From NCBI GenBank assembly GCA_030685235.1, contig MU839194.1:1-64000 (forward strand): 64,000 nt of DNA, in the 5' to 3' direction. Shown in pieces: positions 1 through 11,670 of this stretch. Origin of the DNA: Copromyces sp. CBS 386.78 (taxonomy: Eukaryota > Ascomycota > Sordariomycetes > Sordariales > Sordariaceae). Both the position numbers and the translations under genes were made by a program. Each line of letters starts with the position of its first letter. Positions within the stretch are counted from its first letter, which is position 1. A model generated the notes under the pieces. That model was not told the origin of the DNA and made no database searches. It worked only from the letters and a program-made list of their open reading frames with translations.

Positions 1-95
1 AAAAATAAAAATAAAAATAAAAATAAAAATAAAAATAAAAATAAAAATAAAAATAAAAATAAAAATAAAAATAAAAATAAAAATAAAAATAAAAT
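1..95. repeat. (AAAAAT)n microsatellite
   Basis: A run of about fifteen AAAAAT units begins at the window edge, so its true left end is not visible. It ends in a slightly imperfect unit before unique sequence. Confidence 0.95.
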
Positions 96-115
96 TAAAA
101 GGGTAAGATTTCCAG

Positions 116-139
116 CTAGAGGTCCGCACGGACCTCTAG
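116..139. repeat. Perfect 11-bp palindrome
   Basis: Two 11-base arms (CTAGAGGTCCG and its reverse complement) are separated by the two bases CA. The partial motif CGGCTAGAGGT recurs near 255. It may be the end of an inverted-repeat element or a target junction, but no second terminus was found. Confidence 0.6.
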
Positions 140-270
140 TAAGGAAGCAATTTCAATTCCAAAATATTGAACAAATAAGTATTTTGGAAGATGAGCGTTT
201 CACTGTCTTCTTAGGGCATATCCGGCTAATTATAGCCTAGTGAAGAAGGTCTGCGGCTAGAGGTAATAAT

Positions 271-455
271 GGCCGGTTGGCTGTATAAATCCTATAAGGG
301 GGCGGGATCCTTTAATATTATTTTTTAATTTGTAATTGCCTTCTAGGCTTGTTCTAGTTTGAACGGTAGCCGGCTGGCCGCGTAAATCCTATAGAGGGAC
401 GGGATCCCTTAGTATTATTTTTTAATTCGTAGCTACTTTCTAAGCTTATTCTAAT
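271..455. repeat. Tandem 97-bp duplication, RIP-mutated
   Basis: Two copies, about 271-360 and 368-455, share the core TAAATCCTATA, GGGATCC and TATTATTTTTTAATT at an offset of 97 bases. They differ mainly by C/T and G/A transitions, as expected of a mutated tandem duplication. Confidence 0.7.
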
Positions 456-562
456 TTATTTATTATTAATATTTTTGCGAATATTATTTACGGGTTTTAT
501 TAGAGGGGGTACTATTATCCGTAGTAGTACGATTAGCGCTATTAGTAACGTTATTGCGATAT

Positions 563-1593
563 TTAAATCCTATAGGGGAGATAATAAAGTAGGGTATAAT
601 ATTAGTAGACTTCCGGATTTAATAGTAGAGTAGTTATTTCGAAAAATTAAATTAAAGTTAGAGATTTTTTTTTATTATATTTTTAGGAAGCTATTAATAA
701 TTTTAGATAAGAAATTCTATATATATTTGAAGGAAGATGGGAAAGAGGACGAATTATTTTATGTTTTATTCCCCTTATAAGTACTGTTATATCCTTATAA
801 TAATTTATTCCGGCCGAATTTAGGGTATTAAATTTATAATATATAGTTACTTATATATTCTTTAATAATATTACTATAGAGTAGTAACTTTCCTTTTAAA
901 TATATAATTCGGGTTTAATTACTTTTGAGAACGAAATAAAATAAGGTATCGATAAATATTATAAATTTAGATAAGTCTAATATCCTTTAATTATTCTTAA
1001 TATTAAAATTGCTCCCTAAATATTGCCGGGACTAAGTAAAAATATTAGTTAATATTAAATAGAGTATAGGATAAGCGAAGAGGAATATATATTTCTTATA
1101 TAGATTTTGTAAAGAGAGTAAAGAAATTGGAAATTATAAATAGATATTAGAGATGTGAGGACGAAATAAAATAGGGTATTAATAAATATTATAAGCCTAA
1201 ATAGGTCTAATATCTTCTAATTATTTTTAATATTAAAATTACCTTCTAAATATTATTGGGATTAAGTAAAAATATTAATTAGTAGTAAATAAAATATAGA
1301 ATAAGCGATAGTATTTAAATTTTATAGGGGAGAGGATAAAGTAGGGTATAATATTAGTAGACTTCCGGATTTAATAGTAGAGCGGTTATTTCGAAAAATT
1401 ACATTGAAATTAGAGATCTTTTCCTATTGCACTCTTAGGAAGCTATTGATAACTTTAGACGAGAAATTCTATATATATTTGAAGGAAAATGGGAAATAGG
1501 ACGAATTATTTTACGCTTTATTCTTCCTATAAATATTATTATATCCCTACGATAATTTATTCCGGCTGAATTCGGGGTATTAAATCCGTAATA
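563..1593. repeat. Nested direct duplications A-C-C'-A'
   Basis: Segment A (about 563-840) is repeated at 1311-1593. A second segment C (about 930-1075) is repeated at 1157-1306, between the two A copies. Each pair keeps colinear blocks such as TAGACTTCCGGATTTAATAG and differs by scattered transitions. The layout fits two successive duplications of one transposon-derived unit followed by point mutation. No coding frame survives. Confidence 0.75.
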
Positions 1594-2138
1594 TAGATAA
1601 AGATTTAATTATTATAAAATACTTCCTAAAATTAGTAGTCCGGTTGAAATATTAATATTTATTAATATTATTTACTATATAAAATCGTTTTGAATTCTTA
1701 GTTTTAGTTATTTACGATCTTTGAATATTATTATAGTAAATGTATTTTTACTACTATAGATTCTATCCCGTCGTTCGTTTAAATTATATAGGGGGTAGTA
1801 AATTTAATATATATAAAATAAGATAATAAATATTAGGGTAAATAAATTTTATCTTTAAGTATTTTATCCTAATATATTATTTAATTTATATAGTAATTTT
1901 AAGCTATTGTATTATCCTTTTAGGGCCGAATAGTATTATTTTATATTTAGATCCTATAGGGGCTAGGAGGTCTTATATCCTTTATGGGATTTAAATGAGG
2001 TAATAGAAATAATATTAAACGAATTTACTATAATTAAAGAAAAAAATACTTTATCCTAATAAGAAGGTATAAATAAAGGCCTAATTATATTAAATATAAT
2101 TAGTTAAATATTAAATAAGTATTGATAAATTTTATTGG

Positions 2139-2795
2139 ATATTATATAATTTAGATAAGTTTTTAGAAGCCTACGAAGGTCGTCCGAAGTAAATTAAATA
2201 TAAGGTACGTAAAAAGGCGACGATTCGGGTAAGGTCGGCGGTAATTAGTTTGCCCCTATAGGAATTAAACGACGTCCGCTATACTATTTTTATTTATTTA
2301 TAGCGTATTTTCTTTATAATATATATTTTTAATACTTTATTTTTATCCGAATTTGGAATAGCGAAGTTGGTTAAATCGAATTAGAAGGTAAAAGGCTTCC
2401 CCGGCTTAAATTTAATATATTTAATAATTTATAAAGACTTTTCGAAGCGTATATCCGGAATTGGGTAAAAATTGAATTCTTTGGCGCCTGCTTTAATTTT
2501 ATTTGTAAGAGTATTATACTTTTACGTACGCTAGTTATTAATTTTAATAGCGATTTTAAATTTTAAAATATAAATAAGGATTTCCGGATATTATACGAGT
2601 TAGAGGAGTTTTTAGAAGCCTATAAATATTGTCCGAAGTAGATTAAATAAAGGGTACGCGAGAAGGCGACGATTTTAAATAAGGTTGGCGGTAATTAAAT
2701 TACCCCTATAAGAATTAGATAACGCTTACTATATTATTCTTATTTATTTATAGCGTACTTTTTTTATAATATATATTTTTATACTTTTATTTTAT
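2139..2795. repeat. Direct duplication of about 210 bp
   Basis: Copies at about 2139-2347 and 2585-2795 share TTTTTAGAAGCCTA, AAGGCGACGATT, GTCGGCGG/GTTGGCGG and the tail TTTATTTATAGCGTA. The second copy runs directly into the tRNA-like relic at 2796. With stops ignored, the plus strand reads as a basic protein-like segment, so these may be decayed transposon coding sequence. Confidence 0.7.
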
Positions 2796-2920
2796 AATCT
2801 GCTAGTATAAGTAGTAATACGGCTAGTATTGTTTTAATACTAATTATAAGCAGGAAAATAGATATTTGGGTAATAATTTAATATATTAGTAGGCCGCCGG
2901 TTCGAACCCGGGGCGGATTA
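2796..2920 (+). pseudogene. RIP-mutated tRNA-like relic
   Basis: A perfect B box with T arm and acceptor survives at 2896-2920: stem GCCGG, loop TTCGAAC, stem CCGGG, then GCGGATT plus discriminator A. The 5' acceptor strand AATCTGC at 2796-2802 pairs over seven positions with one G-U. A D arm at 2805-2820 has a GTAT/ATAC stem. The anticodon stem GCTAG (2822-2826) pairs, with wobbles, with TTAGT (2886-2890), leaving an intron-like insert of about 50 bases in the anticodon loop. The anticodon cannot be assigned safely and base 33 is abnormal. It is either an intron-containing tRNA gene caught in RIP or a tRNA-derived SINE head. Confidence 0.5.
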
Positions 2921-5900
2921 CTTTTTTACTTTTTATTAATTTAAATTCTAATTCCTTATATTAATACCCTACGAATATACTGTACTATATTACCTTTATA
3001 AATATTTTATAAAAATGCGAAATATATACGAAATTAACTTATATAGCAGGTATTCTAAACCTTTTTCGGGCTATTTTATATAAATATTTAAAAGATTTAT
3101 AAGAAAAGTATTATACGAAATCGTTATTTAAATTAACGTTTTTACTAAAATATATCCGTTTACCTTCGTTATTATCGATAATTATTTTTCTTATATTTAT
3201 TTCTATTTATTTAATAAACTATTCGGGGTCCTAGATTATTATTTACTTATTTACTTATAGAGGCCGGACTTCCTTTATATTAAAGGCGTCGAATTTTAAT
3301 TCTAGTAGTGTAGTAAAGTTAAATTGCAAAATATTAAGAGTATTAAATCCCGAGTTATCGGGTAGTCGGAAAGTAGTATATTTTCGATACATTTATTTAT
3401 TTTAATATACTATATAAGTATAATTCATAATATTTTTATCGGTAAATAGGTTTATATATTTATTAATTTAATAAATTCGTATATTATTTTCTACCGCTTT
3501 ATAAATAGTTATAATATATAGGCTAATAGCAGAAAGCTACACAAATATAGTCCGGGTATTGTAAGTAGAATTCTTATTTTATTTAATATTTTAAGTAAAG
3601 GATATATTAATATATTTAAATACTATATTAATCGCCTTCTATTTATTACCAGCTATAGAATATTATACTATATTAAATTATAAAATAGTATTAGCGAACA
3701 TTTAATTTGTAATTTCGGGGTAAAGTAATTATATTAAATATAGTATTTCGGGCCTATAATTATTGGACTTCCTACTATAAAAGAAGATAGGAAATAGGTT
3801 AATAATTTTATATAATATATTATAATTTCCTACGGAGATAGCTTTATCGAATATTATAAAAATATAAATAATTTATAAATAACGATATATATTACAATAA
3901 TTTATATCCGTCTTCCCTGAAGCTATTTAATATTTAAACTATATAATTAGAGAAAGAATTTCATTATAAATAAAATATAATTGCTAATTAATATAATTTT
4001 CCTTAACGTTAATTATTGCCTAACGTATAAAATATTCTATAAAATTAAATTTAAATAAATACCTATATTTAACGAACTTAGTAATAAGGAAGGTTAAAAT
4101 CCTAAAGGTAAATGAATCCTCTAATAAATACCGACCGTTATAAAATTTAATCTTATTTTTCTTTATTCGGGTACTTTTCCTAAAGCTTTCAATATCTTAT
4201 ATTAGTAAGGGTTAAAAAATACGAAATATTATATTAATATAATTTATAAAAATATAAAAGAATATAGGGACGGTAAGGATTTACTATTTACAATTATAAG
4301 TATAATTAGTTTTAAACTAATCGAAAATAATATAGCAAATAAAGGATATCGTTTTTTAATTATTATAAATTAAGATAAATCAATCGCCGAAATTATCCTT
4401 ATTAAATTTAAAAATATTAAGGAAGAATTTATTATAAAAACGATAAATATTAGCAATCTAACCTTCATTTTCCGCGATAATAGGAATTTATAGTATATAA
4501 ATATTAGAAGTACATAATCGTTTAATTATCGGAAAATTGGAAATAGTCTATTTATTTTTTTAAATAAAGATAAAAGTTAATCGGCCTTTAATAAAGTAAT
4601 ACGCCGCTTAGTGTAAGGATAATAGTATAATATTAAAATAGTTAAAAAATTAATTAACTTCGAATTTAATATGTAAGCACTATTAAAATAGCGTAAATAA
4701 ATTATAAATATCGGGATTATTAATAAAAAAATATATAGTAAAATTCTATATAATATTTTATTACTTAATATTAAGGTTACCAATATAATGTATAAAATTA
4801 AAATTATTATAAATAATAATTATATTCGGGTCCCGGCTAATAAGTTTAAAGTTGGCCTTTAACGTTATTAATATATAATAAAAATAAAAAAAGGATATAG
4901 AAATTAAATAAAGGGGATATATATTATAGAAATTTTAATAAAACGATTAATAATTTTAAAAATAATATTATATAAAAATACTATACCAAAACGAATTAAT
5001 ATATTTTATACGCGCGATTATATAAAATTATTTTTAAAATAAATATTAAATAACTATAGAATAAAGGTATTCTTCTATAGGGCGAACAAATTTATAATAA
5101 TAAACGCTATAATAATAATCCAATTATAGATATCTCTTTATTTTTAAATATTATCCTTAGATTTATACAATTTATAATAATTGTATTATTGTATATATAA
5201 TATAGTAAGTAGTATAATTAATTTTAATATATAGTCAGCTAGGGTATTATAAATAGTATAGAATTACAATCGAATTTAAATTATATTAGAAATATCTTTA
5301 ATAGTAGGAAAGTAAAATATACTACCGCTATTATTAAATATTTTTATAGGGAATTTTTAAAATGTTAGTCGATATAGTAGTAATTTAAATTCGGCGCGGA
5401 GGGAAGTTTAAAAATAAATTTTAAACTATATTTTAAATTGGTCTATTATATTAAATAATATAGCATCTTCGTTAGAAGGAAGTTTAGTTTAAAGTTATTC
5501 GAAATATAAATAAACGTTGTAATTAATAAGGATTTAATATATTAAAGGCTATTAAAGTACGTCGATTAAAATTTTTATACGTATATTATATTTTTATTTA
5601 TTACTATAATCGGTAATAAGAAAAATAAAATATTGGCGTAAATTTATTTAATATTTCCTAATTGCCTAATAAATTTTATTAAATTTGAATTAGATATTTA
5701 AATCTTTAAAATCCGTATTAGAAATAATAATTTCGTTTAGAAATTTATTGGGTTCGTTTACTACTTTATCCGAAAAATTATAATATTTATAATTAGAAAA
5801 TTCGTTAGACGAATTATAAAAATTAGAAATTTAGGATATTTGTAGAAGGGAAATAAAAGTAGAGATTAGCGAAGACGTTCGGTAATAAATTAGTAAAATT

Positions 5901-6109
5901 AGCGGAGAAAATACAATTAATAATTATATATTAGATAGTGATATAATATTAAATAATAGTATAACCCGATAGTTAGGATATAGTATAGTATTAATATTAT
6001 ATAATTTGAATTTTAATAATATTTTACGCAAACCCTCCTTCGTTTATATATATTATACTTAAACTATAGTAAGGCCACGGTCTTAGAACCTACGGGTCTA
6101 AATAGTATA

Positions 6110-6600
6110 ACATTATAATTAGTAGGGGTGGGGTTTATTTAGTCCCGTAAGGAATTCCAAGATTACGATAGTCCGAGCGGAGGTAGCTGAGTGAATAAGA
6201 CTAGGAGCTTGGGCCACCTTTATAATGCCGTGGAAGGGAGCTTGGACCTCATAGGCAATGACGACGATAACAATTCTTGCGGTGAGTAACACCAAGTTTC
6301 GATATCGCATTCACGTTTCCGTCTCCGTCTCTCAACTGAATCCTTGATAGCGTCTTTGCAGCCTGGCCTGGCGTCTTCAAGGTAGTGTTCGATAGGAACC
6401 GAAAAAATGACATTCTTTCTATACATTTCAAACTTACGAAAATTACGCTAATTCAAGGTCTGTGCTCGTGCCCGTGCACCTTATCCACCAGAATCAGAAA
6501 AATCTTTCTATCTCTATTAATAATACCCTTTATAATAAACCGACCAGCACCCCAAAATCCCCTCATCGCCGCTAGCAATCCAATATACCCCTAGTCTATT
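6110..6600. other. GC-richer island inside the RIP block
   Basis: About 490 bases keep normal composition, including CpA and TpG dinucleotides, between AT-rich flanks. Three overlapping open frames of 60-69 codons are present but none looks like a recognisable domain. This is either single-copy DNA that was never duplicated, and so escaped RIP, or a fragment of a lost gene. No function is proposed. Confidence 0.5.
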
Positions 6601-6923
6601 AAACTTATAATAAAGGTATTTATAAGAAGTTTAACTTTTATAATAAAGTTAGGCGTAATACCTAAATTGCATTTTGTTACTATTACGAATAATAATAAAT
6701 AATTAATATTATTTAATTATAATTTTATTTTAACGATTACGCAAAATATTAAATTTATCGCGTAAATTAATAATTCTAAAATTACAACGATATTCGTTGC
6801 TATACTATAGTATTTAATAATAATTAAAAGAAAAAGATCGATTAATATACAGTTAAAACTATATTATTTTTTAGCCGCCCTTTTAATTTATTTAAAAGAT
6901 CCCCTATAAAAGTATTTTTCTAT

Positions 6924-7336
6924 GAGAAAGTCTTTTCGGACCGTAGCAAATGTCTTTTCGCACCGTAATTAAAAAAGACTTTTAGAGGTAACTTAGCCAA
7001 ATTAAGGCCGTAGCATATAAAAAGTACATCGGAATTTTTCTTTATTTTTCTTGTATAATATGATGTGTTGGGCGTACTTAGGCGCCCTCTATAGCCCTTA
7101 GTATACAATAAAAGAAGAAAAAACTATTTATTTACTTTAAATTTAGAATATTTCTATTGAGTCTTTCCTTTAGATAAATATATTTATAGCAATCACACTA
7201 TAAAATAGAGTAGAAAATTACAAAAATTCTGATATCATTTTTATACTGACAACTTCTTATTTGGCAAAGTTATACTTGGTGGTATTTTTGATAACGGTGC
7301 GAAAAGACATTTGCTACGGTCCGAAAAGACATTCTC
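6924..7336. mobile_element. 413-bp MITE with 43-bp terminal inverted repeats
   Basis: The left arm 6924-6966 and right arm 7294-7336 are reverse complements over 43 bases with one mismatch. Each arm contains GTCTTTTCG twice, as a subterminal repeat. The element is flanked on both sides by the octamer TTTTCTAT (6916-6923 and 7337-7344), a perfect 8-bp target-site duplication. That length is typical of hAT-type elements, and long arms also occur in Mutator-like ones. It has no transposase frame, so it would be non-autonomous. Its arms keep CpA dinucleotides although the surroundings are RIP-mutated, so it probably landed after the host repeats were mutated or is too short to be recognised by RIP. 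Confidence 0.85.
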
Positions 7337-9118
7337 TTTTCTATACCCTCGTTTTAATATATATACCCCCTAATACTAGCCTTCTTATAAATAAATAGCT
7401 CCCCCTTATTTATTAATAAATAAAGGAATAGATTTTTACGTAGTACATTATTATATTATTATATATTAACGTATTCTTTAATAAATTAAACGAATATTTT
7501 AGTAGGCGGATTATTAATATTTCTATCTCTTACCCGCTTAGTAATATATTTTTTTTCTAATATAATAAGTATACGAAATTTACTAAATATATTTCTATAA
7601 ATTTCGCCGGTATTATTTCTAGGATTTGTAACAAAATTATTAATATCCCCGCTAGAATTAATATTTTTATTATTAATATTTATAATTCTACCCGGCGAAC
7701 AATATACAAACTTACTACTTATAACTATTTTAAAAATTCCTTTATTATCCTATATAATTCGTATTCCTTTTAATTACTTATAAAGAATATAATCGGTTTA
7801 TAACCGTTTAAAGTATTAAATTAGTAAATTATTATTATTATTAATTACTTTTATACTTCTAAATTGTAGTTCGCGCAATTGAAGGGATTTATAATAGAGT
7901 TCTATAGTAAGATTATTAGTATTTTAATAAAATTAATTAGCAATTTCCTTATTATTTATTACGTATTATAAATTAATTAAATTAATATAATTATTTAATA
8001 GGGGTCGTAATATAGATTTATACATTCGATTTAACATATTAAACTTATATTATAAATATTTGTACGCAATACGCAATATTATAGTTAGGCCCCCTACTAG
8101 GAAATTCCTTATAGTAACGATAGCTACGAACTAATCCGATTTATATAAGTTATTAAAATTATTAAAGACTTTTATTTTTATAATTTTAATATTTTCAAAA
8201 AGTTTAGAGAACCTCTTTATAAAATTTAATTATTATTAGAAATAAACCGCTTAATTATTAATTATATTATCCTTAAGTAGATTTTAATCTAGTAAATTTA
8301 AATTTAATTGTATTATTTTATTAGCGCTATCATTTTTTAAGAATTCGAACGCCTTTATATATTAAGAAGGATTAAGTAATTAATTCCTATTAATTAATTA
8401 GGATTCTTTTATACCCTTTTACTATTTAAAAAGTATTTATTAACGTTGCCCCGCCTATTTATAATATTATTAATATAATTATTAATTATTTAAAGTAGTA
8501 TATATTTACATTAGGGGATTATATTATAGAAATTTAATTAATTGAAAACTTCTTAGCGTTTATCTATAATAGTATTTATATACCCTATAGTAATATTTAG
8601 AATTATAATAGTATAGAACTTCGTTATTTCTAAAATATATTATAAAATAGCGGTTCCTTTATTACCCTCTTCGTTGTAAGGGTATTCGGAATTTTAATTA
8701 ATAACGTACCCTATAAAAGAGTCTTCTCTGCTATAAACTTTCTAGAAAATCCTAAGTATAACCGCTTTATTACCGAAAAGATAGATATAGCAACCTTCGT
8801 TTATATAAACGGTAAGAAGCTCCGTAACCTCGAATAATCCTTTACCGGGCTTTCTATAGTTTAAAGAGACGAATTATTAGCGGATATCGAGCAGTAGCTA
8901 TATAATTATATATAGGAAGGCTTTATTGAAGAAATTTAGGGCGTTAATATTAACGGGGGAGGGGAAGAGTAGCTTCTTAAACGAAATTATTACTATACAA
9001 ATCGAAGTAGCCAGTCGAAGTGGCTAGAGTAGTATAGTCAATAAAAATCTAGTAAACCTAGAAACCTAATTAAGTGTAGTAAAATTAGTAAAATTCGATT
9101 AGTCTAATTATTTATATA

Positions 9119-11670
9119 ATAATGGATTTGGTGCGTTAGGGGGTGCTAGGGTGGGCTCTGGGCATTATTGTGCCCTATTATATTACGTATATAGGCACGT
9201 GAGTTGGTAAATATGAAAAAATGCTCATTTTTTCTTGAAACTGACGGTAAATTTCGTAACTGACAACGGACAGGTCAGACCGATCGATCACTACTTCAAG
9301 GAGGGTGACGCGCAGCTCCCGCCCTTCCATCCTTGTCCCTCACTTTTCCTTATCGATAAGTAATTAGCCTGTGACTAAAACTGTGCTCTGAGGTCACACA
9401 AGCCAACCCTGGTTCGCAACTAACCGCGCGTTGCTAGGGTGTCTTTTTGTGCTCTTTTCTCTTTTGGTCATTAATTGCAAACAATTGACAGACATCCTGA
9501 CAAATGATTGGTTGATTGACTCTCTTTCGAATGGGGCCGGGGAGGGACAAATGGAGTGGGTGATTGGCTAGACCAACCAAAGGACGGGAGCCAGTGATGT
9601 GACTTCCCTGTGAAGGTGGGCTGCCGTCGACACCACGGCTGGCTCAACACCTCAGGACTGGAGGAGGCTGGGGTGGCCAAGCCAGGAGGAGGAGGGCCAA
9701 ACAGGGATCTTTCAGGGCAGCGCAGTCCTGCGGGGGCTTGCGGGCTTGCGGCGCCCTCGCCGAGAAGGAAAACGTGGGTTGGAAATTCTTGGGGACAGGT
9801 TTGGCAGGAACGGGCAAGGTTGGTTTGGTTTGGTTGGGTTCTCGCTCATCAAGGTTTGTCACGCTGGTTTGGACAGGGCAAGAACGACGAGTGCATATCT
9901 GGTCATCAGGTTCTCGATTTTGATTTCCAGTTGAAGATTCAATTTCAGTCAGGTTCCATTGCTCGTCCCCCTCCTTCCATTCAGTCCAAGTCGGTTGTCG
10001 GTTGCCTGGCCAAAGCAGAAAGGAGGTCAGCAGCAGTCACTTACTTCTTTCCACAACCACACCAAACATCAACATACCTACTAACCTTACCTACATCAGA
10101 CGAACGAAACGGCATCTTCCATTCACTGCTTGTCACTTTCTAGGTATCACTTCAGGTTCAGTCTGACTTGGCATTGCTCGTTATACCCTGCAGCACCACC
10201 ACAAACAAGGACACCTTGGAGCTGCTGTGTCAGGTTCTCTTTTTTTTTACTTTTTTTTTTTTGTTTCTGCCGTTTTCTTTGGCGATTTTCTGGTTTGCGA
10301 CTTGCGACTTCTCTTCGAAAGGATATACCCCCCCAGCCATACAACAACAACAACAGGAATCACGTCAACCGACATATTCCTTGTGTGGTTTGTCTTTTTC
10401 TTTTGCTGCTGCTCGATATTTTCCTTAATCTCCGTTTCCATATTGCAGCAGCTTGGACGGGGTTCTGGAGTCACTACTACTGCGACGACACCTGAAAGAA
10501 AGTCCCATCGGATATTCGCACTGCCTACAACCTGAGGGAACAATCGAACAACAGCTGCTGTGTTGCCTTCAAACTTTCACTTGCCACTGGAAACCGAAAA
10601 GAGGAACGTCATATTTCACATTTCGAGACTCTGGTTCAGTTACAGACGGGAAAGCCAGCAGACAACAACCACGAAATAGACGGCAACTGAAGGAGAAGTG
10701 GAAGCCCCGAGCACGGATCGATCCCAGGTTCAGGTTGACCAAGGTACCGCCCATCAACGCCTCCTGGTTTTGGACTGCTTCCAACTGTCTCAAGCCCCGG
10801 AAATTGTTTTGTTCAACGATACATACTCGTACAGTCATTTCATACCGTACAGTATAGGCAGGCAGGGCCATTTCCTGTACCGGTCCGATATCCAAACCAG
10901 CCAAGGCCACCCTCTCTCACCTTCCACTTGACACCTTCAGCTCAGCTCGATTCTTATCGTCTCGCAGGTTTACTTCATCAGCAACAGGGGTGGTAAATTA
11001 CCAATCACCGATTACCTGCCTCTTACTGTTCAGTACCTCCCGCGTTGTTACCTGGCTAAGGTACCTCTCCATCACGACATCGCTTCCCGTCTTGGTCCCC
11101 CCGCCCATCCTACCAAGCCATCCTAATTCGAGACCACACACCCGACCCAGGACCCTGTCGCGTTTCCGTTGTTGGCGTAACCGCACAGACCGGACCCTCT
11201 CCAGTTCCCGGCAGAAAACAACCCTGGTCCTTGGTCGACCAACCCCGGTTATCCCCAGCTTAGGTCAGGAACCAGATTGACTCTCACACACCTCGGGTGG
11301 TACTGTCAAGTTCCCTCGAGATTCGCGCCCACCACACGCCAGGCCGCGCCGCGCAGCAACCCACGCTCGCACGCACGCACGCCCACCCGCCCTTCCGCCC
11401 TGGGTTGCGCTCCCTTCCTCTCTCACTCCCTCCCTCGTTTTCCCGATACACACCTACCACACAGTTGGAGCCATGCCGCCCGCTGGCTCAGAGAGGGACC
11501 ACCAACTCCAGGCCGGGCACCACCATCTCCCCCGAGATTTAAGACACTCACATTCCGCCTCGTTTGATAATCATGGCCGTGCTATGATCCCAATGTAGGA
11601 TTGCTCCCCTGATGCTTCCCCTCTCTTACCCAAAACACCACAGACAGACAGAAACCATGATCATGGTGAC
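9119..11670 (+). promoter_or_regulatory. Long leader and promoter region of the 11671 gene
   Basis: About 2.5 kb of normal-composition DNA lies between the RIP boundary and the large coiled-coil gene. It is rich in C/T tracts and short open frames that overlap in several frames without coding character. Long upstream leaders are common for big fungal genes. A transcription start or a leader intron cannot be fixed by eye. No separate gene is supported here. Confidence 0.4.

Larger units (their letters stand above)
1..9118. repeat. RIP-decayed AT-rich repeat block
   Basis: The stretch is strongly AT-rich, full of TpA and poor in CpA and TpG, and holds no open frame above about 70 codons on either strand. 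Several internal segments occur twice with mostly C-to-T and G-to-A differences, the mark of repeat-induced point mutation acting on duplicated DNA in Neurospora-type fungi. Composition changes abruptly to normal genic DNA near 9118. Such blocks are usually methylated heterochromatin, but that is knowledge of the group and is not visible here. The parent transposons are too decayed to name. Islands that escaped are listed separately. Confidence 0.88.

Noticed and set aside
1..95. Telomere-like repeat at the window start
   Set aside because: The unit is AAAAAT, not the fungal TTAGGG telomere repeat.
9610..10143. 177-codon plus-strand frame upstream of the large gene
   Set aside because: Overlapping frames on both strands, no motif, no start context; more likely leader or promoter DNA.
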